Source: Holophaga sp. (GTDB lineage: Bacteria > Acidobacteriota > Holophagae > Holophagales > Holophagaceae). From it: DNA of 64,000 nt. Numbering within the stretch: position 1 is the first letter of the stretch; every line of letters starts with the position of its first letter. The stretch spans positions 20,398 to 84,397 of the forward strand of contig JARLGP010000159.1 of NCBI GenBank assembly GCA_031292735.1, written 5' to 3'. Below the pieces are notes generated by a model. That model did not search any database, had not been told where the DNA came from, and was given only the letters and a program-made list of their open reading frames with translations. Positions 26,235-35,565 of the stretch are shown here, piece by piece. A program made the translations under genes and the position numbers.

Positions 26235-27218
26235 ATGGAACTCAGCAGCATCGGCCTCGGCACCTACCTGGGCGACCCCGACCCCACCACCGACGACGGC
26301 TACCGCGAAGCGGCCCGCGCCTTCGCCCAGGGCGGGGGCACCGTGTTCGACACCGCCGCCAACTACCGCATGGGCCGTTCCGAGCGGGCGCTGGGCGAGG
26401 TGTTCCGGGAGCTGCCGCGGGAGTCCTTCTTCGTGAGCACCAAGGCCGGCTACCTGCCCATGGCCGACGGCGTGCACCCGGAACAGCCCCGGGCCTGGTT
26501 CCAGCGGGTGCTGGCCGGGCCCGGGGTGCTGGCGCCCGAGGACGTGGTGGACGGCTGCCACGCCCTGACCCCGGCCTACCTGGCGCACCAGCTGCGGGTG
26601 TCCCTGGAGGCGCTGCAGGTGGCCCGGGTGGACCTGTTCCACCTGCACAACCCCGAGCACCAGCGTCCCGCGCTGGGGCCGGAGAAGTTCCGCACGGTGC
26701 TGCGCAAGGCCTTCGAGGCCTGCGAGGAGCTGGCCGCCCAGGGGCTGATCGGCGCCTACGGCTGCGCCACCTGGAACGGGTTCCGGGTGCCGCCCGAGGC
26801 GCCCGACCACCTGGGCCTGGAGCAGCTGCTGGAGGACGCCCTGGCGGCGGGCGGCAAGCACCACCACTTCCGCTGGATCCAGCTGCCCCTGAACCTGGCC
26901 ATGCCCGAGGCGTTCAACCGGGCCACCCAGCCCTTCGGCGGCGCGCTGCTCACCCCCCTGGAGGCGGCGCGGGCCGCCGGCCTGCAGGTCCAGGTCTCCG
27001 CCAGCCTGATGCAGGCCCGGATCCTGCACCGGCTCCCGGCCGGGGTCCTGCAAGGCTGCCGGACCCCGGCCCAGATCGCCCTGCAGTTCGCCCGCTCCTG
27101 CCCCGGCGTCACCACCGCCCTGTGCGGCATGGGCTGCTCCGGGCATGTTACGGAAAACCTGGAGCTGCTGGCCCAGCCCAAGGCCGGGGTGGAGGAACTC
27201 AAGACCTTGGTCGGCTGA
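26235..27218 (+). CDS. Aldo/keto reductase
   Basis: 327 residues, a TIM-barrel NAD(P)H-dependent reductase of carbonyl compounds. The catalytic tetrad is visible: Asp in VFDTAANY, Tyr in AANYRMG, Lys in FVSTKAGYLP and His in DLFHLHNPEH. The C-terminal NADPH-binding part (ARSCPGVTTALCGMGCSGHVTEN) is the usual arrangement. GGAG lies upstream of the ATG, 11 bases after the nucleotidase-like gene's stop, so the two are probably co-transcribed. Substrate unknown. Confidence 0.92.
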   Translation: MELSSIGLGTYLGDPDPTTDDGYREAARAFAQGGGTVFDTAANYRMGRSERALGEVFRELPRESFFVSTKAGYLPMADGVHPEQPRAWFQRVLAGPGVLAPEDVVDGCHALTPAYLAHQLRVSLEALQVARVDLFHLHNPEHQRPALGPEKFRTVLRKAFEACEELAAQGLIGAYGCATWNGFRVPPEAPDHLGLEQLLEDALAAGGKHHHFRWIQLPLNLAMPEAFNRATQPFGGALLTPLEAARAAGLQVQVSASLMQARILHRLPAGVLQGCRTPAQIALQFARSCPGVTTALCGMGCSGHVTENLELLAQPKAGVEELKTLVG

Positions 27219-27305
27219 TCGGGAGCTTCCCGGGAATTGCGCTACCCTCGAAGGGCGCGGGACGTTTCGCGTGGCGGTCCAGTCTGGAGAAAATATAATT
27301 TAATT

Positions 27306-27872
27306 ATGCATATCCTTGCGGTCACCCCCGGCGAAGGGCTGGATCAGGCTCATTGGGAGCGTGTGATCCACTCCGGCGTGGATGCCCTCATGATCCGCGA
27401 GGCCATGGACCCCCGGGGCCTGGTGGCCGCGGCGCGCTGGGTGCGCCAGTCGGCGCCCGGTCTGGAGGTGTGGCTGAACGGTCGGCTGGATGTGGCCCTG
27501 GCGGCCGGTTGCGGGCTGCACGCGCCCGAGGCCTATCCCCCGGTGCCCCCGCACCTGCTGCCCCTGTCCCGGCCCATCCACGACCCGGCCCAGGTGGCGG
27601 AACGGGCCGGCGCCCGCCAACTGATCCTGTCGCCGGTGTTCCCGGTTCCCGGCAAGGGGCCCGCCTGGGGCCCCGGCAAGCTGCACGCGGTGCTGGACGC
27701 CATGCCGCCGGTGGCCGGGCGGATCCTCGCCCTGGGCGGGATCACCGCGGCCAACGCCGGGTCCCTGCGTCATCCCCGGCTGGACGGGGTGGCGCTGATC
27801 CGCGGCCTGTGGTCCGAGCCCGACCCGGCCCGGGCCGTGGCCCGGATGCGTGCGGCCTGGGCCTCCCCCTGA
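27306..27872 (+). CDS. TenI/ThiE-like thiamine phosphate synthase family protein
   Basis: 188 residues of a TIM-barrel matching ThiE/TenI: DALMIREAMDPRGL (the usual LQLREK position), VWLNGRLDVALAAGCGLHAP (NDR.D.A...GVHLG), LSPVFPVPGKGPAWGPG (phosphate/diphosphate region) and ILALGGITAANAG. It is shorter than ThiE (about 210) and has changes at the pyrophosphate-contact residues, so a TenI-like regulator or isomerase is as likely as a true synthase. The ATG has GGAGA upstream within an AT-rich leader. No other thiamine gene or TPP riboswitch is in view. Confidence 0.78.
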   Translation: MHILAVTPGEGLDQAHWERVIHSGVDALMIREAMDPRGLVAAARWVRQSAPGLEVWLNGRLDVALAAGCGLHAPEAYPPVPPHLLPLSRPIHDPAQVAERAGARQLILSPVFPVPGKGPAWGPGKLHAVLDAMPPVAGRILALGGITAANAGSLRHPRLDGVALIRGLWSEPDPARAVARMRAAWASP

Positions 27873-27918
27873 GCCCGGCCCCCTTCATGCGGTTCCCCCC
27901 TTCCACAGCGGAGCGACG

Positions 27919-29826
27919 ATGAAACCAATACTTACCTGGCTGGTGCTGGCGGCGACCACGCTCGCCCTGCGGGCGGATACCGACTGGAAGGCGCTGGCCG
28001 CCCGGTTTCCCCAGGCCATGGCCGTGGTGGAGGACAGCCGCGAGACCTTCGACGTGAAGGCCGACGGCAAATACCTGTCCACCACCCACTACCGCGCCAC
28101 GATCCTGCAGGAGCCGGGCATCGGCCCGCTTTCCAAGTACGGCGACAGCTACTACGAGAAGTACGACCAGGTGGTGGTGAAGCGGGCGGTGGTGATCGGC
28201 CCCGACGGCCAGGTGACGGCGGTGGGCCAGGACAACATCAAGGACCTGCCCATGCCCGCCCACGGCCCGTTCTACCTGCAGAACGTGCGCCTGGTGCTGA
28301 TCTCCTTCCCCCAGCTGCAGGTGGGCTCCACCGTGGAGGTGGACACCGAGGTGCGCCGCAACGCGCCGCCCATGGACCACACCTTTTCCCTGCTGGAGTC
28401 CCTGCAGGGCGAGCAGCCGGTGCTGCGGCAAAGCTACAGCGTGACCCTGCCGGCCTCCATGCCGCTGTCCTGGAAGGTCTACCGCGGCCAGGCGGACTTC
28501 ACCCGCACCGAGCGGGACGGCGCCGTCACCTACCAGTGGCAGGTGGGTGAGCAGCCCCAGATCATTCCCGAACCGTCCATGCCGCCCCTGCCGGAGGTGA
28601 CCCCGGTGCTGGCCCTCTCCACCATCCCCACCTGGCAGGACGTGTCCCGCTGGTTCTACAAGCTCTCCGCCGACGGCCAGAAGATGACCCCGCAGCTCAC
28701 CCAGCTGGTGGCCCAGGTGACCGCCGGCAAGACCACCCAGGAAGCGAAGATCGAGGCCCTGTACTTCTGGGCCTCGCGCAACATCCGCTATGTGGAGACC
28801 GCCTTCACCGGCGAGAAGGCCGGGTTCAAGCCGGTCTCGGCCGACCAGACCTTCCAGCGCAAGTACGGCGTGTGCCGGGACAAGGCCCAGTTCCTGGTGA
28901 CCCTGCTGCGCTCCATCGGGGTGGACGCCTACAACGTCCTCATCACCTCCGGGGTGCGGAGGGACGTGGACCTGCCGGGCATCCAGTTCAACCACGCCAT
29001 CGTCGCCATCCGCCGGGCCGACCGCAGCTTCACCTTCCTGGACCCCACCGCCGAGGATTCCCGCCAGTACCTGCCCTACTCGGACCAGTACAAGTTCGCC
29101 CTGGTCTGCACCCCCGAGGGCGAGGACATCCAGTCCACGCCGCTGGCCCCGCCCAGCGACAACCGCATGGAGATCACCCTGGAGACCCGCCTGGGCGCCG
29201 ACGGCGCGCTCAGCTCGAAGGTGGTGATGGAGCCCACCGGCATCTACGACCTGGTGTTCCGGCAGTTCCTGAACAGCCTGGCCCCGGCCCGGCGGGAGAT
29301 GTTCTTCACCACCCTGGCCGGGCGGATCCTCCCGGGCGGCTCGCTCAGCGACCTGGTGCTGCCCGACCTGGACGACCTCAACGCCCCGGCCCGCATGTCC
29401 TTCACCCTCACCGCCGCCGACCAGGGCACCCGGGCCGGCGACTACCTGGTGTTCACCACCCCGGGCCAGGGCGGCCGGCTGGACCTGCTGCTGGGATCCC
29501 TGCTGGCCGGGGCCACCGCGGCCCAGCGGAACTATCCGCTGATGCTGGAGGCCGCGGTGCAGTCGCGCATCCGGGAAACGGTGAAGCTGCCCCCCGGCTA
29601 CACGGTGCGCTCGCTGCCGGCGCCGGTGGACCTCAAGGACGGCGGCGCCGCCCTCGCCCGCACCTGCGTCGCCGGCCCGGAGGGCCTGGCCTACGGCGAG
29701 GACTTCACCGCCTCCGCCCTCTACTATTCCGGAAGCGCCTACCAGGGCCTGCGCCAGCTGCTGGAGCAGCGCGGCCGGCTGCGGGACGGCAAAGTCATCC
29801 TGCTGCGCCAGGGAGGTGCGAAATGA
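27919..29826 (+). CDS. Secreted DUF3857/transglutaminase-like protein, catalytic residues present
   Basis: 635 residues with a signal peptide (about 1-20, ending LRAD). Residues ~50-215 are DUF3857 and ~250-390 a transglutaminase-like cysteine domain. The triad is intact: Cys 319 in YGVCRDKAQ, His 359 in FNHAIVAI and Asp 375 in FLDPTAED. Such proteins occur in pairs in Bacteroidota and Acidobacteriota; their substrates are not known. Its last four bases overlap the start of the next gene (ATGA), which encodes a homologue with the same layout. Confidence 0.87.
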   Translation: MKPILTWLVLAATTLALRADTDWKALAARFPQAMAVVEDSRETFDVKADGKYLSTTHYRATILQEPGIGPLSKYGDSYYEKYDQVVVKRAVVIGPDGQVTAVGQDNIKDLPMPAHGPFYLQNVRLVLISFPQLQVGSTVEVDTEVRRNAPPMDHTFSLLESLQGEQPVLRQSYSVTLPASMPLSWKVYRGQADFTRTERDGAVTYQWQVGEQPQIIPEPSMPPLPEVTPVLALSTIPTWQDVSRWFYKLSADGQKMTPQLTQLVAQVTAGKTTQEAKIEALYFWASRNIRYVETAFTGEKAGFKPVSADQTFQRKYGVCRDKAQFLVTLLRSIGVDAYNVLITSGVRRDVDLPGIQFNHAIVAIRRADRSFTFLDPTAEDSRQYLPYSDQYKFALVCTPEGEDIQSTPLAPPSDNRMEITLETRLGADGALSSKVVMEPTGIYDLVFRQFLNSLAPARREMFFTTLAGRILPGGSLSDLVLPDLDDLNAPARMSFTLTAADQGTRAGDYLVFTTPGQGGRLDLLLGSLLAGATAAQRNYPLMLEAAVQSRIRETVKLPPGYTVRSLPAPVDLKDGGAALARTCVAGPEGLAYGEDFTASALYYSGSAYQGLRQLLEQRGRLRDGKVILLRQGGAK

Positions 29827-31742
29827 AGGTGAGCCACCTGCTGCAAAGCCTGGCCATGGTCACCGGCCTGATCCTGCCTGCGGCCAGCCCGGCCGCCATC
29901 ACCGCGGCCCTCAAGCAGCCCGCCGACGCCGGCCGCTATCCCCAGGCCGGGGCCGTGGTGCTGCTGGACGAGGCGGTGGTGACCCTGGACGCCCGGGGGC
30001 GCACCACCACCGAGGGCCACGTGCTCGTCAAGGTCCTGCAGGACCGCGCCATGCGCCAGCTCAGCGACCAGAAGATCCCGTTCCGGGGCGATTCCGAAAG
30101 CTGCCAGGTGCTGCTGGCCGTCACCCACCTGCCGGACGGCGGCACCCGGAAGCCCGAGGCCAACGGCATCATGGAAGTCTCCGACCCCGAGGCCGCCGCC
30201 GCCCCCTTCTACTCCACCGCCCGGCTGAAGGTGATCTCCTTCCCCGGCGTCCAGGTGGGCGCGGTGATGGAACTGAAGTACCGGGTGAGTCCGCTGCCGG
30301 GCCTGAAGCCGGAAACCGCCGAGCCCTTCATGGGCGAATCGCTGTTCGCCGGCTACGAGCCCGTGCTGAGGAAGTCCCTCACCCTGAAGGTTCCGGCCAA
30401 GGCCGGGCTGCAGTACGAAATGTTCAACCAGGCGCCCGGGCCCCGGATCCGCAGGACCGCGGGGGGCGTGGAATACACCTGGGAGGTGCGCAACCAGCCG
30501 CAGATCGTGCCCGAGACCGGCATGGTGCCGGAGGCGGAAGTGGTGCCGCGGATGGTCTGGACCGTGGCCAAGGACCGGGCCCAGCTGGGCCGCTGGCTGC
30601 ATGACCGGTTCCAGGCCGCGGCCCGGCCCGATCCCGCGGTCCAGGCCAAGGCCCGGGAACTCACCGCCGGCCTGGCCAGCCCCGAGGCCAAGGTGGATCG
30701 GCTGGCGCTGTTCGTCATCAAGGAGATCCAGGGCGTGCCCCTGGGATTGGGCCGGGTCGGCTACCAGCCCACCCGGGCCGGGATCATCCTGGCCAACCGC
30801 TACGCCGACACCCGGGACAAGTTCGTCCTGTTCCAGTCCCTGCTGGAGGCGGCGGGGCTGTCGGCCCAGCCGGTGTTCCTCCAGGAGCTGCGCGTGAAGC
30901 TGTCGGCGCTGGCCTGCCTCAACGAGTACCAGGACATCCTGGCCCGGGTGGAGCTGCCGTCGGGGACGCGGTTCTACGACCTGAACCAGAACCTGGCGCG
31001 GCTGGGCCAGCTGACCGCCGCCAACGGCGGCCGTCCCGGCCTGCTGGTGGCCGACGGGGTCGGCCAGGCCGTCACCACCCCCGCGGTGGACGAGCAGCGC
31101 CAGTTCGTGCGCGCCCGCTGGGACATGGCCCTGGACGCCGCCGGCACCCTGGCCGGGCGGATCACCCTGGCCTACGGCGGGCTGTTCGATCACCAGATCC
31201 GCACCCTGCTCTACGGCCGCAACGACCAGGACCGCAAGGTGCTGTTCCAGACCGCCGCCGATCACATCAAGAAGGGCGCGGTCATGGAAGGCTTCACCGT
31301 CTCCGATCTGCTGGACCTCACCCGGGCCCCGGAAGTGACCATGACCGTCCGCATCCCCCAATTCGCCTGCCTGCAGGGCGACATGATGATCCTGAACCTG
31401 CCCTCCGACCTGATCCCCATGGGCGAGGCGCCGGTGCAGCCCGCCCTGCCGGTGGTGAAGTTCCCCTTCCTGGTGCCCGCCACCTTCGGTCTGGACGCCG
31501 AGCTCTCCCTGAGCCTGCCCGACGGCTACCGCGTGGCCTACCAGCCGCGCAGCGCCGAGATCCGGCAGGGCCCGCTGCGCTTCCAGATCAGCAGCGCGGC
31601 CCAGCCTGGGGGTCTCCTGCTGAAGCGGTCCGCCATCTGGCAGGACGCCGTGGTCCAGCCCGCGGCCTACCCCGCCTTGTGGCGCGCCTATGGCCAGACC
31701 ACCGTGCCGGGCAACGCCCTGGTGCTGCTGGAACGGAGGTAG
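29823..31742 (+). CDS. DUF3857/transglutaminase-like paralogue with a missing catalytic Cys and His
   Basis: 639 residues, signal peptide about 1-25. Same two-domain layout as its neighbour, with matching landmarks (LKVISFPGVQVGAVMELKY; WEVRNQPQIVPETGMVPEAE). At the active site YGVCRDK becomes YADTRDK (Cys to Thr 330), and NHAIVAI becomes YQDILAR (His to Gln 370); the Asp of FYDLNQ is kept. It is therefore probably inactive as a protease or transglutaminase and may act as a partner of the first protein, given the ATGA coupling that fixes a 1:1 synthesis. No degradation of the frame is seen. Confidence 0.84.
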   Translation: MKVSHLLQSLAMVTGLILPAASPAAITAALKQPADAGRYPQAGAVVLLDEAVVTLDARGRTTTEGHVLVKVLQDRAMRQLSDQKIPFRGDSESCQVLLAVTHLPDGGTRKPEANGIMEVSDPEAAAAPFYSTARLKVISFPGVQVGAVMELKYRVSPLPGLKPETAEPFMGESLFAGYEPVLRKSLTLKVPAKAGLQYEMFNQAPGPRIRRTAGGVEYTWEVRNQPQIVPETGMVPEAEVVPRMVWTVAKDRAQLGRWLHDRFQAAARPDPAVQAKARELTAGLASPEAKVDRLALFVIKEIQGVPLGLGRVGYQPTRAGIILANRYADTRDKFVLFQSLLEAAGLSAQPVFLQELRVKLSALACLNEYQDILARVELPSGTRFYDLNQNLARLGQLTAANGGRPGLLVADGVGQAVTTPAVDEQRQFVRARWDMALDAAGTLAGRITLAYGGLFDHQIRTLLYGRNDQDRKVLFQTAADHIKKGAVMEGFTVSDLLDLTRAPEVTMTVRIPQFACLQGDMMILNLPSDLIPMGEAPVQPALPVVKFPFLVPATFGLDAELSLSLPDGYRVAYQPRSAEIRQGPLRFQISSAAQPGGLLLKRSAIWQDAVVQPAAYPALWRAYGQTTVPGNALVLLERR

Positions 31743-31776
31743 CGGGCCGGCTTGCAGGGTCCTTGTCTGGGTATTA

Positions 31777-31792
31777 CTCTTACCGGTAAGAG
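31777..31792. promoter_or_regulatory. Perfect 16-base palindrome, VapB/MazE-type operator
   Basis: CTCTTACCGGTAAGAG is its own reverse complement and ends nine bases before the antitoxin ATG. Its right end is part of the AGAGGAG ribosome-binding site, so a bound antitoxin could block both transcription and ribosome loading. A TATTAC at 31772-31777 is a possible -10. AbrB-fold antitoxins bind such palindromes to autoregulate. Confidence 0.72.
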
Positions 31793-31801
31793 GAGAACCC
31801 G

Positions 31802-32035
31802 ATGCGGATCACATCCAAAGGACAGGTGACGATTCCCATCGACATCCGGGAAAAGGCGGGGCTGCTGCCCAACACCGAGGTGATGTTCGAGTTTGATGGT
31901 ACTTCCGTACGCATCTTCCAGGCGCCGCCCTCCGGCAAGGAAAGCCGGGGCGGCCTGCTGCTCCGGCGTTTGCGGGGCAGCGCCACGGTCCAGATGACCA
32001 CCGATGAAATCATGGCCGTGACCCGCGGCCGATGA
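31802..32035 (+). CDS. vapB: AbrB/MazE-fold antitoxin (VapB-like)
   Basis: 77 residues. The N-terminus MRITSKGQVTIPIDIREKAGL is the swapped-hairpin AbrB DNA-binding fold, followed by a C-terminal toxin-wrapping segment (RLRGSATVQMTTDEIMAVTRG). AGAGGAG precedes the ATG. It shares an ATGA overlap with the PIN toxin gene, the common VapBC arrangement. The palindrome at 31777-31792 is the probable autoregulatory operator. Confidence 0.92.
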   Translation: MRITSKGQVTIPIDIREKAGLLPNTEVMFEFDGTSVRIFQAPPSGKESRGGLLLRRLRGSATVQMTTDEIMAVTRGR

Positions 32036-32436
32036 TTCCGCTCATGGTGGATGCCAACGTGATCCTGGATGTGGCCACCCAGGATCCCGTATGGGCCGAG
32101 CGCTCCGCCAGGGTGTTGGCCAGGGAAGCGGAGCGGGTCCCACTGGTGATCAACCCCATCATCTTCGCCGAGGTTTCCGTCGGGTTCGAACGGGTGGAGC
32201 AGCTGGAGGCGGCCCTTCCCCCCGAAATGTTCCGGAGGGAAAACCTGCCGTGGGAAGCGGCCTTCCTTGCGGGGAAATGCTTCCTCGCCTACCGGCGCAG
32301 GGGCGGAACGAAAACCTCGACCTTGCCGGACTTCTACATCGGCGCGCACGCCGCCCTGGCCGGCTACCGCCTGCTTACCCGAGATGCCGCAAGGTACCGA
32401 ACCTACTTTCCGGGGCTGGACATTCTGGTGCCTTGA
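32032..32436 (+). CDS. vapC: PIN-domain ribonuclease toxin (VapC-like)
   Basis: 134 residues. VapC toxins cleave tRNA or rRNA with a Mg-dependent acidic centre. The four acids are visible: Asp 7 (MVDANVI), Glu 47 (FAEVSV), Asp 100 (LPDFYIGA) and Asp 118 (TRDAARYRTYFPGL). The start overlaps the antitoxin stop; a second ATG at 32044 is possible. The pair appears complete and functional. Confidence 0.92.
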   Translation: MIPLMVDANVILDVATQDPVWAERSARVLAREAERVPLVINPIIFAEVSVGFERVEQLEAALPPEMFRRENLPWEAAFLAGKCFLAYRRRGGTKTSTLPDFYIGAHAALAGYRLLTRDAARYRTYFPGLDILVP

Positions 32437-32566
32437 GCGGTTCGGCAAGAGCCCGGGAACGGCTGCGGTCGCGGCCCGAAAAACCCTCGCAGAGCCACCC
32501 CGGGCGGGCGCATAGTAGTCTGATCCGTTTCTTGAACAGACTTGCTGTCCGCTTTGGAGGCTTCGC

Positions 32567-33394
32567 ATGAGACGTTTGCCATACGCCGCTCTGGCCCTGC
32601 TGATGGTCCCCGCATCGCTCTCGGCCGCCAAGACCAAGCGCCTTTGGGATTTCGCACCGTACAGCTTCGTCAGGCGCAGCCCCGCGGAAAAGGGCGCGCC
32701 CGCCAACAGCCAGCCGATCCAGGTGGACGGGGCGACCCTGGTGCAGGCCCTGGGCACCGTGCGGGTGGTCACCAAGGCGGGGGAAGAGCCGCTGTTCAAC
32801 CCCAAGGAGATCGAGACCTTCGCCTACCCCATGGCGGAGGCCCTGGCCCTGGCCCAGCCGGGCGACGACCTGGAACTGCTGAGCACCGCCACCCGCAGCC
32901 GGAAGCTGTTCGGCTCGTCCCTGGCCGTCACCGGGCGGCTCTTCGTCCAGGACGGCAAGCTCAACCTCATCGTCCACGACGCCCGGCTGGACTTCATCTA
33001 CTACGTGTCCCTGGGGGGCGACTGGATGCCGAAATTCGATTTCGGTTCCCGCACCAAGAAGGCCGCCGACGTGGTCCTGAAGGCCCCGGGAGGCGAGGTG
33101 CGCAGGGCGGACTGGGTGGTGCTGCCCCTCGTTCCGCCGGCTCCCCAGGCGGTCAGCGCCCCGCCTGCGGCGGTGGCGCAGCGCATCCCCGCGACCCAGC
33201 CCGTTCCCGCTGCCGCGCCCGCCCCCGCGGTGCAGCCCGCCGCCTCGCTCCGGGCCGTTAGCACCGAGGAGCATCTGCGTGAGCTCAAGCGCTTCCGGGA
33301 ACAGGGCCTGATCACCGAAGAGGAATATGCCAAGGAGAAGCAGGACCTGCTCAAGGCGTTCAGCAACGACCTGGGCGGCGGCGCGGCCAAGTAG
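32567..33394 (+). CDS. Secreted protein with a C-terminal SHOCT-like motif
   Basis: 275 residues with a signal peptide (about 1-20, ending LSAAK). The central part is a predicted beta-rich domain (LFVQDGKLNLIVHDARLDFIYYVS). A proline/alanine-rich linker runs from ~185 to 225, then EHLRELKRFREQGLITEEEYAKEKQDLL, the short SHOCT oligomerisation or anchoring motif. GGAGG lies upstream of the ATG. Function is unknown. Followed by a strong hairpin shared with the convergent liv operon. Confidence 0.72.
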   Translation: MRRLPYAALALLMVPASLSAAKTKRLWDFAPYSFVRRSPAEKGAPANSQPIQVDGATLVQALGTVRVVTKAGEEPLFNPKEIETFAYPMAEALALAQPGDDLELLSTATRSRKLFGSSLAVTGRLFVQDGKLNLIVHDARLDFIYYVSLGGDWMPKFDFGSRTKKAADVVLKAPGGEVRRADWVVLPLVPPAPQAVSAPPAAVAQRIPATQPVPAAAPAPAVQPAASLRAVSTEEHLRELKRFREQGLITEEEYAKEKQDLLKAFSNDLGGGAAK

Positions 33395-33408
33395 CCGCCT
33401 GAATCCGA

Positions 33409-33434
33409 ACGAGGCGCCCGCGGGGGCGCCTCGT
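33409..33434. terminator. Bidirectional terminator hairpin
   Basis: ACGAGGCGCCC (33409-33419) pairs perfectly with GGGCGCCTCGT (33424-33434) over a four-base loop. It sits between the stops of the SHOCT gene and livM, so it can end both transcripts. There is no long U-run on either side. Confidence 0.72.
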
Positions 33435-33456
33435 CGTCTTCCGGCGGATCCTTCGT

Positions 33457-34530
33457 TCAGGCCGCGCGTCTCCTCCCGCCCCGCAGCTTGCCGACGATCC
33501 CGGCCGGGAACCGGTAGATGCTCAGGATGAACAGCAGCCCCAGCCACAACAGCCAGCGGTCCGGATTCAGCACGTCCCGCAGCACGGGCACCCCCGAGGA
33601 GGCGTGTCCCACCAGCTTGAGCAGGTCCTGCAGGTAGTTCTGGGCGATGAGGAACAGGGTGGCGCCCACCACCGCGCCGTACATGGTGCCCATGCCGCCG
33701 ATCACCACCATGAGCAGGATGTCGATCATGATCTCGAAGGCCAGCGAGGTGTCGGGCCCGTTGTAGCGCAGCCACAGGGCCAGCATGGCGCCCGCCAGGG
33801 TGGCGAACACGGCCGACAGCACATTGGAGGAGGTGCGGTACATGACGGTCCGGTAGCCCAGCGCCTCGGCCCGGAACGGGTTCTCCCGGATCGCCTGCAG
33901 CACCCGGCCGAAGGGCGAGTTGACGATCCGCAGCATGAGCAGGAACAGCACCAGGGCCACCACCACCAGCAGGTAGTAGGAGACCAGCTTGCCGTCCAGG
34001 GACACCCCCAGGAACGGATGCTCGGAGAGGGAAAAGGTCGGCGACAGCACGTGGGGCACGCTGAAGCTCAGGCCGTCCTCGCCGCCGGTGAAGGCGGACA
34101 GCTGCGAGGCCAGCGTCTGGAATGCGGTGGCCACCGCCAGGGTGATCATGGCGTAGAAGATCGCCTTCACCCGCAGGCTGAACAGGCCGATCAGCAGGGA
34201 CAGCACCAGCGAGACCACCAGCGCCCCGGTCACCCCCACCCCCACCGCCGGCCAGGTGGGCCCCATGCCGTTGAGGGCGATGGCCACCCCGTAGGCGCCG
34301 ATGCCGAAGAACATGGTGTGGGCGAAGGAGACGATGCCGGTGTAGCCCAGCAGCAGGTCGAAGCTGGCCACCAGCACGATGAAGATGCAGATCTTGGCGG
34401 CCACGTTGATGGCCTTGGCCCCGGGGAAGATGAAGGGCGCGAACGCCAGCCCCAGCGCGATGACGACCAGCAGCACCATCAGCACGCGGCTGCGCGGCAG
34501 ATCGCCGGAGAGGACCCCATGGAACATCAT
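33457..34530 (-). CDS. livM: Branched-chain-amino-acid-type ABC transporter permease LivM
   Basis: 357 residues with about ten transmembrane helices. LLLGYTGIVSFAHTMFFGIGAY is the LivM signature, followed by RENPFRAEALGYR, the cytoplasmic loop that contacts the ATPase. The ATG at 34530 overlaps the livH stop (ATGA). It forms the channel with LivH. The substrate is not fixed by the family, which also carries urea, amides, aromatic and short-chain acids. Confidence 0.92.
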   Translation of the reverse strand: MMFHGVLSGDLPRSRVLMVLLVVIALGLAFAPFIFPGAKAINVAAKICIFIVLVASFDLLLGYTGIVSFAHTMFFGIGAYGVAIALNGMGPTWPAVGVGVTGALVVSLVLSLLIGLFSLRVKAIFYAMITLAVATAFQTLASQLSAFTGGEDGLSFSVPHVLSPTFSLSEHPFLGVSLDGKLVSYYLLVVVALVLFLLMLRIVNSPFGRVLQAIRENPFRAEALGYRTVMYRTSSNVLSAVFATLAGAMLALWLRYNGPDTSLAFEIMIDILLMVVIGGMGTMYGAVVGATLFLIAQNYLQDLLKLVGHASSGVPVLRDVLNPDRWLLWLGLLFILSIYRFPAGIVGKLRGGRRRAA

Positions 34531-35552
34531 CGCTTCACCACCGGATAAAGGCCCTGGGGTCGCCACAACAGGACGATCACCATCAGGAGGATGTCTGAGA
34601 ACAGCGCCACCTTGGGCGCCAGGAAACCAGCGTAGTTGGCCACCAGGCCCACCAGCAGCGCGCCGATGAAGCAGCCGCCCACCGAACCCAGGCCGCCGAT
34701 GATGATGACGATGAACAGCAGCACGTTCACCTCGCCGCCGATCTCCGGGGTCACGGTCTGCTGGTAGAGGCCCCACATGACGCCGCCCAGGCCCGCCAGG
34801 GCCGAACCGGCCACGAACACGCCCAGGAACAGCCTGCGGACGCGGTAGCCCAGGCTTTCCACCATCTCCCGGTCCTGCACGCCGGCCCGGATCAGCAGGC
34901 CGACCTTGGTGCGGCTGAGCACCCAGAACATGGCCGCGAACACCAGCAGGCCGAGCAGCACCACGATCAGCCGGTACTTCTCCACCGCCGCGTCGCCGCC
35001 CAGCAGGAAGGAGCCGTGCAGCGCGCCCGGCAGCGGCAGCGGGATAGCCTGCGGGCCCCAGAACACCTTGATCAGTTCCTGGCCCACGATCATGCCGCCC
35101 ATGGTGATCATGATCTGCTTCAGGGGATTGCCGTAGACGGGCCGGATGATCAGGCGCTCGAAGACCAGGCCCAGCAGCCCGGCCAGGGCCATGGCCACCA
35201 GCATGGTGGGCACCACCGTCATCAGGTTGAGGGCCAGGCTTTCGCTGGCCGTCCAGGTGGGCATCAGGCCCAGCATCGTGGTGGCCAGGAAGGCGCCGAG
35301 GGTGATGAAGATGCCGTGGCCGAAGTTGAGCACGTCCATCAGGCCGAACACCAGGGTGAGCCCCGAAGCCATGATGAAAATGATCATGCCCATGGCCAGC
35401 CCGGCGAAGGTGAGCGTGACCCAGGTGGAGAACGAAGCGACCAGCGGCAGCGCCGCCAGCGCCAGCACCGGCAGCAGCACCAGGGGCACCCGGTCAAGCT
35501 TCACCGTCGGCAGCTTGTCCAAAGCCGGAGCCGTTGGGGTGGAAGAACTCAT
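34527..35552 (-). CDS. livH: Branched-chain-amino-acid-type ABC transporter permease LivH
   Basis: 341 residues, polytopic. GLTLVFGLMDVLNFGHGIFITLGAF is the LivH signature. ATG 35552 is chosen because AAGGAG lies at correct spacing; an in-frame GTG at 35558 abuts that site. The gene is 13 bases after livF and overlaps livM. Pairs with LivM in the inner membrane. Confidence 0.92.
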   Translation of the reverse strand: MSSSTPTAPALDKLPTVKLDRVPLVLLPVLALAALPLVASFSTWVTLTFAGLAMGMIIFIMASGLTLVFGLMDVLNFGHGIFITLGAFLATTMLGLMPTWTASESLALNLMTVVPTMLVAMALAGLLGLVFERLIIRPVYGNPLKQIMITMGGMIVGQELIKVFWGPQAIPLPLPGALHGSFLLGGDAAVEKYRLIVVLLGLLVFAAMFWVLSRTKVGLLIRAGVQDREMVESLGYRVRRLFLGVFVAGSALAGLGGVMWGLYQQTVTPEIGGEVNVLLFIVIIIGGLGSVGGCFIGALLVGLVANYAGFLAPKVALFSDILLMVIVLLWRPQGLYPVVKR

Positions 35553-35565
35553 CTGCACTCCTTCA

